A stretch of 64,000 nt of DNA, from positions 62,001 to 126,000 of the forward strand of contig JBDWAL010000046.1 of the NCBI GenBank assembly GCA_039978895.1, written 5' to 3'. The stretch comes from Aliishimia sp039978895 (lineage in GTDB: Bacteria > Pseudomonadota > Alphaproteobacteria > Rhodobacterales > Rhodobacteraceae). The notes below the pieces were generated by a model that saw only the letters and a program-made list of their open reading frames with translations, ran no database searches and was not told the DNA's origin. Each line of letters begins with the position of its first letter. Position 1 is the first letter of the stretch. Made by a program: the position numbers and the translations under genes. Positions 33,021 to 39,459 of the stretch are shown here, one piece after another.

Positions 33021-34730
33021 GTGTGTCACATGGCAAAAATCTATATTTCATCAACGTTTGCGGACTTGGAAGACTTTCGCGCTCGGATTTACGCCCAATT
33101 GCGCCGGTCGCGCCACGATGTGATCTCTATGGAGGATTACAACCCCGGCACCCGACAACCACTGACCAAGTGCCTCGATGATGTCCGCGACGCCGACATC
33201 TATGTTGGCCTGTTTGCATGGCGGTATGGCTATATCCCGGACACGGGTAACCCAGACCAAAAATCCATAACGGAACTGGAATACCGTGAAGCCGTGGCCG
33301 CCAACAAGGAAATCATCGTATTCTTACTGGATGACGCCGCGCCATGGCCGCCCTCAAGAATGGACAGCCAAACTGGCGAGGGCGATGCAGGCGCGCGAAT
33401 CAAAACTTTGCGCAATGATCTTGCCAAGGCCCATGGTCGCGGGACCTTCACGACCCCCGATGATCTAGCTGCACACCTGTCCCCAGCCGTTCAAGAAGCA
33501 TGCGACCGCCTTTGGCCCGTATCGCCGGATCAATTGGACGAACTCGACACCCTCTCTTTGCAAGACCTTCAAAATCTCGCGGCACGGTTTGAGATTGAAA
33601 ATCCTTTCGACCAGTCCCCTACTGCGCTCCGCGACATTCTCACCAAAAAAGCCGACGAATACCGCGGCCTCAAATCCGATGTGGACAACATCGAAGACGG
33701 TCTCAAACGCCTCTCCAACCTCAAAGCCGCCGCGCAAGATGCCATTGCCCGTATCGATCTGGAAGAAGTCGAAGAAATTCTCGCCCGCGTGCAAGAGGTC
33801 GAAAAAGAAGAGGCCGCCAAAACTGCAGAACTGCGCGCCGAAAACGCCCTTTTGCGCGGTCGCGTCGAACAGGCCGCCGCCCTCTACGCGGATGCTGCCG
33901 ACAGCTTCCGCATCTTTGATCCCGTGGAACCCGCGCGGCGCCGTCTTCAGTATGAAGACCAACTCTATCAACATGGCCTACGCTATGGCGGTCCTGGCAT
34001 GGCCCTCTCTGAACAGATGATCCGCGACGCCTTGGCGACATTGGACAAAGACCCAAATGATCAACTCTGGGCTCACGGTCAGAACAACCTCGGCAACGCT
34101 CTGCAAAACCAAGGCACCCGTACTCAAGGCGAGGCGGGCACGGACCAGCTCGCACAGGCCGTCACTGCATATCGCGCCGCGTTGCAGGTCCCCACCCGCG
34201 CAGACCACCCGGTGCAATGGGCCGTGACGCAAAACAACCTCGGCGGCGCTTTGCGAAATCAAGGCACCCGCACCCAAGGCGCGGCGGGCGCGGACCTGCT
34301 CGCACAGGCCGTCACTGCATATCGCGCCGCGTTGCAGGTCCGCACCCGCGCAGACTACCCGGTGCAATGGGCCATGACGCAAAACAACATCGGCAACGCT
34401 CTCGGAGATCAAGGCATCCGCACCCAAGGCGCGGCGGGCGCAGACCAGCTCGCACAGGCCGTCACCGCCTACCGCGCCGCGCTAGAGGTCTACACCCGCG
34501 CAGACCACCCGGTGGACTGGGCCGGGACACAGGAAAACATCGCGTATACCTTAAAAGACCGCGCCGCCCATGACAGCACCCAAGACCAGCGCCCCGATCT
34601 GGAGGCCGCATTGGAGGCCGTCACCGGAGCACTCGACATCTACGACCCGGTCCACATGTCCTACGATTACGGAACAGCAATCAAACTCCGCGACCACATC
34701 CAAGCCAAACTCGACGCTCTGCCCTACTGA
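33021..34730 (+). CDS. DUF4062 protein with coiled coil and TPR-like repeats
   Basis: A 569-residue cytoplasmic protein. Residues 4-165 form a DUF4062 domain, opening with AKIYISSTFADLEDFRARIY and continuing with DDVRDADIYVGLFAWRYGY and ITELEYREAVAANKEIIVFLLDD. DUF4062 is common at the N-terminus of STAND/NLR-like and TPR proteins and has a TIR- or nucleoside-transferase-like look; its biochemistry is unsettled. Residues about 205-290 form a Glu/Ala-rich coiled coil. Residues about 340-515 are TPR-like, including three 50-residue repeats, nearly identical, with the core LAQAVTAYRAAL. There is no NTPase domain between effector-like and sensor-like parts. GTG 33021 has AGGGG six bases upstream; ATG 33030 is the alternative. 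A role in stress sensing or defence is possible, but no partner gene is evident. Confidence 0.8.
   Translation: MCHMAKIYISSTFADLEDFRARIYAQLRRSRHDVISMEDYNPGTRQPLTKCLDDVRDADIYVGLFAWRYGYIPDTGNPDQKSITELEYREAVAANKEIIVFLLDDAAPWPPSRMDSQTGEGDAGARIKTLRNDLAKAHGRGTFTTPDDLAAHLSPAVQEACDRLWPVSPDQLDELDTLSLQDLQNLAARFEIENPFDQSPTALRDILTKKADEYRGLKSDVDNIEDGLKRLSNLKAAAQDAIARIDLEEVEEILARVQEVEKEEAAKTAELRAENALLRGRVEQAAALYADAADSFRIFDPVEPARRRLQYEDQLYQHGLRYGGPGMALSEQMIRDALATLDKDPNDQLWAHGQNNLGNALQNQGTRTQGEAGTDQLAQAVTAYRAALQVPTRADHPVQWAVTQNNLGGALRNQGTRTQGAAGADLLAQAVTAYRAALQVRTRADYPVQWAMTQNNIGNALGDQGIRTQGAAGADQLAQAVTAYRAALEVYTRADHPVDWAGTQENIAYTLKDRAAHDSTQDQRPDLEAALEAVTGALDIYDPVHMSYDYGTAIKLRDHIQAKLDALPY
34113..34562 (+). 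repeat. Three tandem 150 bp coding repeats
   Basis: Units start at 34113, 34263 and 34413 and encode 50 residues each (G-x-RTQG-x-AG through ALxxQ/R). Long stretches are identical in DNA between units 1 and 2, including silent positions, which points to recent duplication or gene conversion. The period equals one TPR-like helical pair plus linker, so repeat number can change without a frameshift. Confidence 0.85.
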
Positions 34731-34907
34731 ACCGTTACCAACTCCCGAACCCACCGCGCGCAATCGTGCCCTAAACTCATCAAAGCCGAAATCAGAGGCA
34801 CAGTTTATGCACAGTATGTAAATGGCTTGTGCACCTGGCATGACTCGCGCTTTCCACCCACGCTTGTGCCTGTTATACCGCCACGTGTTCCAATTTGAGA
34901 GACCGTC

Positions 34908-35474
34908 ATGGCACGTTATGAATACAGCGTCATTCCCGCACCTTCCAAGGGTGTGAAGGCCAAAGGCGTACGCAGCACTGAAGCTCGGTTTGCTCATGGT
35001 TTACAAGAACTTATGAACCAAATGGGCGCGGAAGGTTGGGAATATCAGCGCGCTGAAACCTTGCCCTCAACTGAACGTGCTGGCCTGACCGGGTCCACAA
35101 CGCAGTGGCGCCATGTACTGGTTTTTCGCAGGCCCTTGGAAACCCCTAAAGCGACGCCACTAAAGATAGAACATAAACAAGACGTTGCACCAAAACCGCC
35201 AAAGCCAAAGAGCGCGCCCGTCGCGGCTGAAAAGGCCCCGGACCCAGCCGCGACACCTGTCCCAGTGGTGACAAAGAAAGAACCGGAACCGGCGCCAAAA
35301 CCAGTTCCAGCCCCCGCCACGACCGCAGATGACGCCCACCCAGCCGGGCAACCCGGCGCGCTGTCCATGCAAAAAGACAACGGCGTCGAAGACACCAGTG
35401 AAGTCTCGGGCCTCACGGAAAGCTTAGCGACACTTGCGAAGAATCGAAAAAGCCCTTTTGATTCAGACCGCTAG
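34908..35474 (+). CDS. DUF4177-type protein with Pro/Lys-rich linker
   Basis: A 188-residue protein. The first 65 residues match the small DUF4177 fold: RYEYSVIPAPSKGVK, then FAHGLQELMNQMGAEGWEYQRAETL and a closing RHVLVFRRP strand. From about 75 to 145 there is a low-complexity linker of Pro, Lys, Ala and Glu, then a short polar tail (TESLATLAKNRKSPFDSDR). There is no signal or membrane segment, so the linker is not a TonB-type periplasmic spacer. Function unknown. It ends overlapping the 3' end of the convergent BolA gene by 12 bases. Confidence 0.7.
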   Translation: MARYEYSVIPAPSKGVKAKGVRSTEARFAHGLQELMNQMGAEGWEYQRAETLPSTERAGLTGSTTQWRHVLVFRRPLETPKATPLKIEHKQDVAPKPPKPKSAPVAAEKAPDPAATPVPVVTKKEPEPAPKPVPAPATTADDAHPAGQPGALSMQKDNGVEDTSEVSGLTESLATLAKNRKSPFDSDR

Positions 35475-35720
35475 ATCTAGTGCTAATGCGTGAATTCGGG
35501 CTACCAATTCTGGTCCCATCGCTTTATGAACCGCCCGGTGCCGTGCTATGCGCGACATCCCCTCAAAATCACCAGAACGCACCATCACATTGAAATGACT
35601 CTGCCCGCCATCCTGATACCCGGAATGTCCAACATGGCTTTCGCTATCATCCACAACAGAAATGTCTTTGATGTCAAAGGCTTGCCGTAACGCCGCTTCT
35701 ATTTCGTCTTTCACTAACAT
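35463..35720 (-). CDS. bolA: BolA family protein
   Basis: An 85-residue BolA-type protein with the class-II KH-like fold: VKDEIEAALRQAF at the start, DDSESHVGHSG (the loop with the conserved His region), SHFNVMVRSGDFEGMSRIARHRAVHKAM, and the final VARIHALALDL helix. BolA proteins pair with monothiol glutaredoxins in Fe-S/redox handling and affect morphology and stress responses. It is divergent from the J-domain gene, with 75 bases between them that must hold both promoters. Confidence 0.9.
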   Translation of the reverse strand: MLVKDEIEAALRQAFDIKDISVVDDSESHVGHSGYQDGGQSHFNVMVRSGDFEGMSRIARHRAVHKAMGPELVARIHALALDLAV

Positions 35721-35795
35721 TTTTTGGTGCTTTCCCCTTCAATCCTCAGACCAATCGCTTAAACTCTGGCGTCCGAGTCGAAAAGGTTTTTCCCC

Positions 35796-36422
35796 ATGGC
35801 CAAGAACGATCCCTTTGGTTTCGATATGTCTGTCTCTTCCGCAAAGAAGAAGAACCCGCGCGGTCGTCGCGGAATGTCGGGCGCATCCGAGACCTCAAAA
35901 CAGCTTTGCGAACACGAAGGCTGCCAAGAGCCCGGCAAGTTCCGCGCGCCCAAAGCACCAGATGTTTTGGATGATTTCTACTGGTTCTGCCAGCAACACG
36001 TGCGCGAGTATAACCTCAAGTGGAACTTCTTTGACGGCAAAACCGAAGCCGAGATGAACGCCCAAACCAGCGATGACAAAGTTTGGGAACGCAAAACAAA
36101 GCCGCTCGGTGACCCAGAGGCGCGCGCCTGGGCCAGACTGGGTATTGAGGACCCGCATCAAGTCTTGGGCGCAAACGGCACCCGCAACAAAGGCCGAGGC
36201 GGTGGATCAGGGCGCAAACTGCCGCCCACAGAACAACGCGCGATGGATATCTTGGAGGCCCAGAACGACTGGACCAAAAAAGAAGTGCGCAAAGCCTATA
36301 AAGCGCTCATCAAAGTGCTGCATCCCGATATGAACGGCGGCGACCGCTCGCAAGAAGAGCAATTGCAGCAAGTTGTATGGGCATGGGATCAGATCAAAGA
36401 AAGCCGCCATCTGAAAGATTGA
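35796..36422 (+). CDS. J-domain (DnaJ-like) protein
   Basis: A 208-residue cytoplasmic co-chaperone-like protein. The J domain is at the C-terminus (about 150-206): RAMDILEAQNDWTKKEVRKAY in pieces, then KALIKVLHPDMNGGDRS with the essential His176-Pro-Asp. The first 140 residues are family-specific and include a Cys-rich spot (CEHEGCQEPGKF, with a later FCQQH) that could bind a metal. J proteins stimulate DnaK ATPase; the N-terminal part should choose the client. The gene is next to bolA and a few kilobases before cobS/cobT. An intrinsic terminator follows. Confidence 0.9.
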   Translation: MAKNDPFGFDMSVSSAKKKNPRGRRGMSGASETSKQLCEHEGCQEPGKFRAPKAPDVLDDFYWFCQQHVREYNLKWNFFDGKTEAEMNAQTSDDKVWERKTKPLGDPEARAWARLGIEDPHQVLGANGTRNKGRGGGSGRKLPPTEQRAMDILEAQNDWTKKEVRKAYKALIKVLHPDMNGGDRSQEEQLQQVVWAWDQIKESRHLKD

Positions 36423-36450
36423 GCCAACAGGCTTTCAAAGATGACATAGA

Positions 36451-36477
36451 AAACCCCAGCATGTCGCTGGGGTTTCG
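36451..36477 (+). terminator. Terminator after the J-domain gene
   Basis: Stem AAACCCCAGC / GCTGGGGTTT, 10 bp, loop ATGTC (36451-36475), 28 bases after the stop. The arm ends in TTT on either strand. Confidence 0.8.
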
Positions 36478-36843
36478 GAATTGCTGAAACATTCGATAGA
36501 CAGCCTCGACATAGCCTACCGGTTTCAAAAACAGTTCGTGCCAACCCTGCTTTTTCGGGAATACCCGCAATATTTCTTCAGTCGTGTGAAAAATAAAGTG
36601 GCGTCGCTTAAGGCTTTTGCGCCCAACCGTGTGGGCCGTCACATCGCTCACCCTGCCCTATCGCCCTGATGTATAACCTTAAAGTTGAACGGCTGCTTTA
36701 GCAGCACATCTTAAGAGCGCAAAATGCTACACGTTGGTTCGAAACTGGCACAGTGTTGTGTCAGGGCGTGTAGGAACTGTGTTACAGTCGGCAGACTATT
36801 TCAGTGCAGGTAGTCAAAGCCGTGCCAATCGATAGGAAATGCC
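36478..36843. other. Intergenic region before the response regulator
   Basis: About 365 bases. Short frames exist on both strands (36481-36669 forward, 36394-36651 reverse), but neither has a ribosome-binding site or recognisable sequence; the reverse one runs through the terminator. The right part holds two inverted repeats described separately. No RNA gene recognised. Confidence 0.4.
36745..36788. promoter_or_regulatory. Two inverted repeats upstream of the response regulator
   Basis: CTGGCACA-GTGT-TGTGTCAG (36745-36764, one mismatch in 8) and ACTGT-GTT-ACAGT (36776-36788, perfect). Their centres are about 27-28 bases apart, some 60-90 bases upstream of the start codon. Good operator candidates; no binding protein can be named. 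Confidence 0.35.
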
Positions 36844-37236
36844 ATGAACGGTAAAGTTTTGGTCGTTGATGACGATGCAGAGGCACGGATCATTGTTTCC
36901 GATTTGCTTGCGCGTCTTGAGGTCAACCACACGCTGGTGTCTTCTGCTGGGGAATGCATCTCTCGGTTGGTGGCAGACCCGAGAGAGTTCGACATGGTAT
37001 TGATGGACATTCATATGCCGAACCTGTCGGGGGCTGATGCTTGTGTCTGGATCAAAGACAGCGAAGTCGATCCCCCCAAAGGAATCCCAATCATTGCGAT
37101 GACTGGGGATGCCACCTTTTTCGATGAAACCGCCCTAACCTTGTTTGGGATGCAAGGTGTTCTGCAAAAACCGATCTCGCTTGAGAATTTGCATAACACC
37201 TTGATAAAACACAACCGATCACTGCGTTTGAACTAG
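36844..37236 (+). CDS. Receiver-only response regulator (CheY-like)
   Basis: A 130-residue phosphoacceptor protein with a receiver domain and no output domain. The acidic pocket is Asp9-Asp10-Asp11, the phosphorylation site Asp55 in LMDIHMPNLSG, the switch Thr87 in AMTGD, and Lys109 in LQKPIS, so all catalytic residues are present. Such proteins act by protein-protein contacts, for example in phosphorelays or on histidine kinases. No kinase gene is nearby. AGGA lies 7 bases before the ATG. The 3' end overlaps the convergent membrane-protein gene by 18 bases. Confidence 0.9.
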   Translation: MNGKVLVVDDDAEARIIVSDLLARLEVNHTLVSSAGECISRLVADPREFDMVLMDIHMPNLSGADACVWIKDSEVDPPKGIPIIAMTGDATFFDETALTLFGMQGVLQKPISLENLHNTLIKHNRSLRLN

Positions 37237-37701
37237 CCTCGCTTCCTGTCTGGCACGATGTTTCACTCGTTTTGCGAAAATGTGAATGCTGGCCATGGAC
37301 ATAATCCACGTAACCAATACGAAAGGCTCACTCGCACTCAATCCAAGTGTCGTAGTCCCCAACCCGAAACTTGACCCCGCCATAGCGACATCGCGCCAAA
37401 AAGGCGCGGCGATGGCTGCACCAAGTTCGGATCCAATCCACGTCATCAAGATTGCCATGATCAGACTAAGAGCGTTGCCCGCCCAGCCCTCGCGGCCAAA
37501 TACACCGGCACAAAGACCACCTGATAGGGCCGCTCCAATGATGGCCGCGGGTATGAAAATCTCCGTTGCGGGCAAAAATCGTGTGACATAGCCTCCGCTG
37601 CCGACAATGGCCAATGACACCGCCAATCCCGCCGCAGCGCTTACTGCCGTAACGTAACTATGACTGCGCCAATCGTGCGTTTTCGTTGTCATTCCCTGCA
37701 T
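37219..37701 (-). CDS. Membrane protein of unknown function
   Basis: A 160-residue protein with four to five hydrophobic stretches (about 17-37, 44-66, 73-93 and 105-145) and short loops; the C-terminal tail is basic (AKRVKHRARQEARLV). The sequence is glycine- and alanine-rich without a recognisable family motif. The ATG at 37701 has AGGA 6 bases upstream. It diverges from cobS across a spacer with operator-like repeats and overlaps the end of the response regulator. Coding quality is good but function is unknown. Confidence 0.7.
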   Translation of the reverse strand: MQGMTTKTHDWRSHSYVTAVSAAAGLAVSLAIVGSGGYVTRFLPATEIFIPAAIIGAALSGGLCAGVFGREGWAGNALSLIMAILMTWIGSELGAAIAAPFWRDVAMAGSSFGLGTTTLGLSASEPFVLVTWIMSMASIHIFAKRVKHRARQEARLVQTQ

Positions 37702-37754
37702 ATCGTGTCCTATGCTTTATGATGTTTGCTTATGGCGGTAAGCTGACGCGATGC

Positions 37755-37794
37755 TGTGCAGATCGCACATGCAAGATGTGCAGATGATGTGCAG
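37755..37794. promoter_or_regulatory. Operator-like repeat cluster between a membrane gene and cobS
   Basis: TGTGC-AGATC-GCACA (37755-37769) is a perfect inverted repeat. TGTGCAG occurs at 37755, 37777 and 37788, that is at 22- and 11-base spacing, on the same face of the helix. The cluster is 54 bases upstream of the reverse gene and about 120 upstream of cobS. Confidence 0.4.
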
Positions 37795-37911
37795 CAGCAA
37801 ACACGTCGAAAATAAGCCCCTTTCCCTTGCACCCCTTCGCAATATGTTGCACCACGAACCGCGCGCTTTTGGGCGCAAGCGAACAGACATTGACATAAAG
37901 GCAGGCGAGCC

Positions 37912-38898
37912 ATGGCGGACGGATCTATCGATATCAGCGCGAAACCAACTGAAGAGGTTTCGGTCCGCGAAGTTTTTGGCATCGACAGCGATATGAAAGT
38001 GCTCGGATTCGCAGATCGCTCAGATCGCGTTCCAGAGCTCGACAGCACCTACAAGTTTGATCCCGACACCACGTTGGCGATCCTTGCCGGATTCACACAC
38101 AACCGACGCGTCATGATCCAAGGCTATCACGGCACCGGAAAATCGACCCACATCGAACAAGTTGCGTCGCGCCTGAATTGGCCGACTGTGCGTGTGAACC
38201 TGGATAGCCACATTTCCCGGATCGACTTGATCGGGAAAGACGCGATTAAACTGGTTGACGGCAAGCAAGTCACGTCCTTCCAAGAAGGCATTTTGCCTTG
38301 GGCGCTGCGCAATCCTTGCGCGATCGTGTTTGACGAATACGACGCGGGTCGAGCGGACGTCATGTTCGTGATCCAGCGTGTCTTGGAAGTTGACGGCAAA
38401 TTGACCCTGCTTGACCAAAACCAAGTGATCAACCCACATCCTTATTTCCGCCTGTTTGCGACGGCGAACACCGTCGGTTTGGGCGACACAACGGGTCTCT
38501 ATCACGGCACCCAGCAGATCAACCAAGGTCAAATGGACCGTTGGTCCTTGGTCGCGACGTTGAACTACTTGTCGATTGACGCCGAAACCGCAATCGTGCT
38601 GGCCAAAAACTCGAACTACAACACAGAAGCTGGACGTAAAACGCTCAAGCAGATGGTCACAGTGGCCGACTTGACCCGCACAGCCTTCATGAACGGGGAC
38701 CTCTCGACTGTGATGAGCCCCCGCACCGTGATCGCATGGGCCCAAAACGCCGAAATCTTCCGCAACGTGGGCTATGCGTTCCGCTTGTCCTTCCTCAACA
38801 AATGCGACGAACTCGAACGCCAAACGGTCGCCGAGTTTTACCAGCGTCTTTTCGACGAGGAACTGCCAGAGAGTGCTGCGAGTTTGAGCTTGGGGTGA
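37912..38898 (+). CDS. cobS: Cobaltochelatase subunit CobS
   Basis: AAA+ ATPase subunit of the aerobic cobaltochelatase (CobN-CobS-CobT), which inserts Co2+ into hydrogenobyrinic acid a,c-diamide during B12 synthesis. The 328-residue chain has Walker A GYHGTGKS (71-78), Walker B CAIVFDEYDAG, the region LFATANTVGLGDTTG around sensor 1, and the CobS-specific N-terminus with VREVFGID. CobS assembles as a ring with CobT. The gene pair is separated here by a lipoprotein gene. CobN is not in the window. Confidence 0.95.
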   Translation: MADGSIDISAKPTEEVSVREVFGIDSDMKVLGFADRSDRVPELDSTYKFDPDTTLAILAGFTHNRRVMIQGYHGTGKSTHIEQVASRLNWPTVRVNLDSHISRIDLIGKDAIKLVDGKQVTSFQEGILPWALRNPCAIVFDEYDAGRADVMFVIQRVLEVDGKLTLLDQNQVINPHPYFRLFATANTVGLGDTTGLYHGTQQINQGQMDRWSLVATLNYLSIDAETAIVLAKNSNYNTEAGRKTLKQMVTVADLTRTAFMNGDLSTVMSPRTVIAWAQNAEIFRNVGYAFRLSFLNKCDELERQTVAEFYQRLFDEELPESAASLSLG

Positions 38899-38935
38899 TT
38901 GGGAAAAACCATAGCGGTTGTCACGGAGCACGAAA

Positions 38936-39442
38936 ATGATTGCACGGATTCTTTTGACTTTCGGCCTCGCATTAGGCTTGGCATCATGTGACGACAGCAC
39001 GGCTCAGGTTTCGCCGAAACAGGCTGAAGCCATACAGGCGGTGCAAGCGCTTCCAAATAATTCGAAAGACTATCCTCAGCCAAACACGACTTACCTAAGT
39101 TTCGATCCGGGGCATGGATACCAGGTCACGTTCATGCGGGGTGATAACGTTTCTTGGCTGTGGTATCCTGGAAATCAGCGCTCTTTGCCTGCCTCTTGGA
39201 AAGTTGAAGCCACGCGCAACGCCATTTGCTGGAAGTACGGATCTCGCACGTATAACCCGGTCACCAAACAGGGCGGAGGCCAATTCAACTGCTCGCCGCT
39301 TGGTTTGGTACAGCGAACGAAAGTTGCCGCTTTGAAAGGGGATGTGTTCAATCTTTCAAGCGGGCAAATACCATACCGCCGCAAAAAGTGTGATGCACCT
39401 TCCGAATTTTCTTTTGACCAAAGCGCCTATCGTTGCAGGTAA
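38936..39442 (+). CDS. Predicted lipoprotein between cobS and cobT
   Basis: A 168-residue protein with a lipoprotein signal: hydrophobic run LLTFGLALGLAS and acylated Cys18 followed by Asp-Asp, which in enteric bacteria would favour inner-membrane retention. The mature part is aromatic-rich (YQVTFMRGDNVSWLWYPGN) and has four further cysteines (ICWK, FNCS, KKCD, YRCR) that could form two disulfides. I do not recognise the family. GGAG lies 7 bases before the ATG. It starts 37 bases after cobS and ends 17 before cobT, so all three should be on one mRNA, yet no periplasmic lipoprotein is known in cobaltochelatase function. Confidence 0.75.
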   Translation: MIARILLTFGLALGLASCDDSTAQVSPKQAEAIQAVQALPNNSKDYPQPNTTYLSFDPGHGYQVTFMRGDNVSWLWYPGNQRSLPASWKVEATRNAICWKYGSRTYNPVTKQGGGQFNCSPLGLVQRTKVAALKGDVFNLSSGQIPYRRKKCDAPSEFSFDQSAYRCR

Positions 39443-39459
39443 ACTCAAGGGATAGCCGA

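Noticed and set aside
34113..34562. Regularly spaced repeats considered as a CRISPR array
   Set aside because: The period is 150 bp with no unique spacers, and the repeats are in frame in a protein; they are TPR-like coding repeats.
36394..36651. Reverse open frame of 85 codons after the J-domain gene
   Set aside because: Runs through an intrinsic terminator and into the J-domain gene; no ribosome-binding site.
36481..36669. Forward open frame of 62 codons in the same gap
   Set aside because: Starts just after a terminator without promoter or ribosome-binding evidence; composition not convincing.
38020..39000. Reverse open frame of 326 codons opposite cobS
   Set aside because: Antisense shadow of a highly conserved gene; no recognisable domain.
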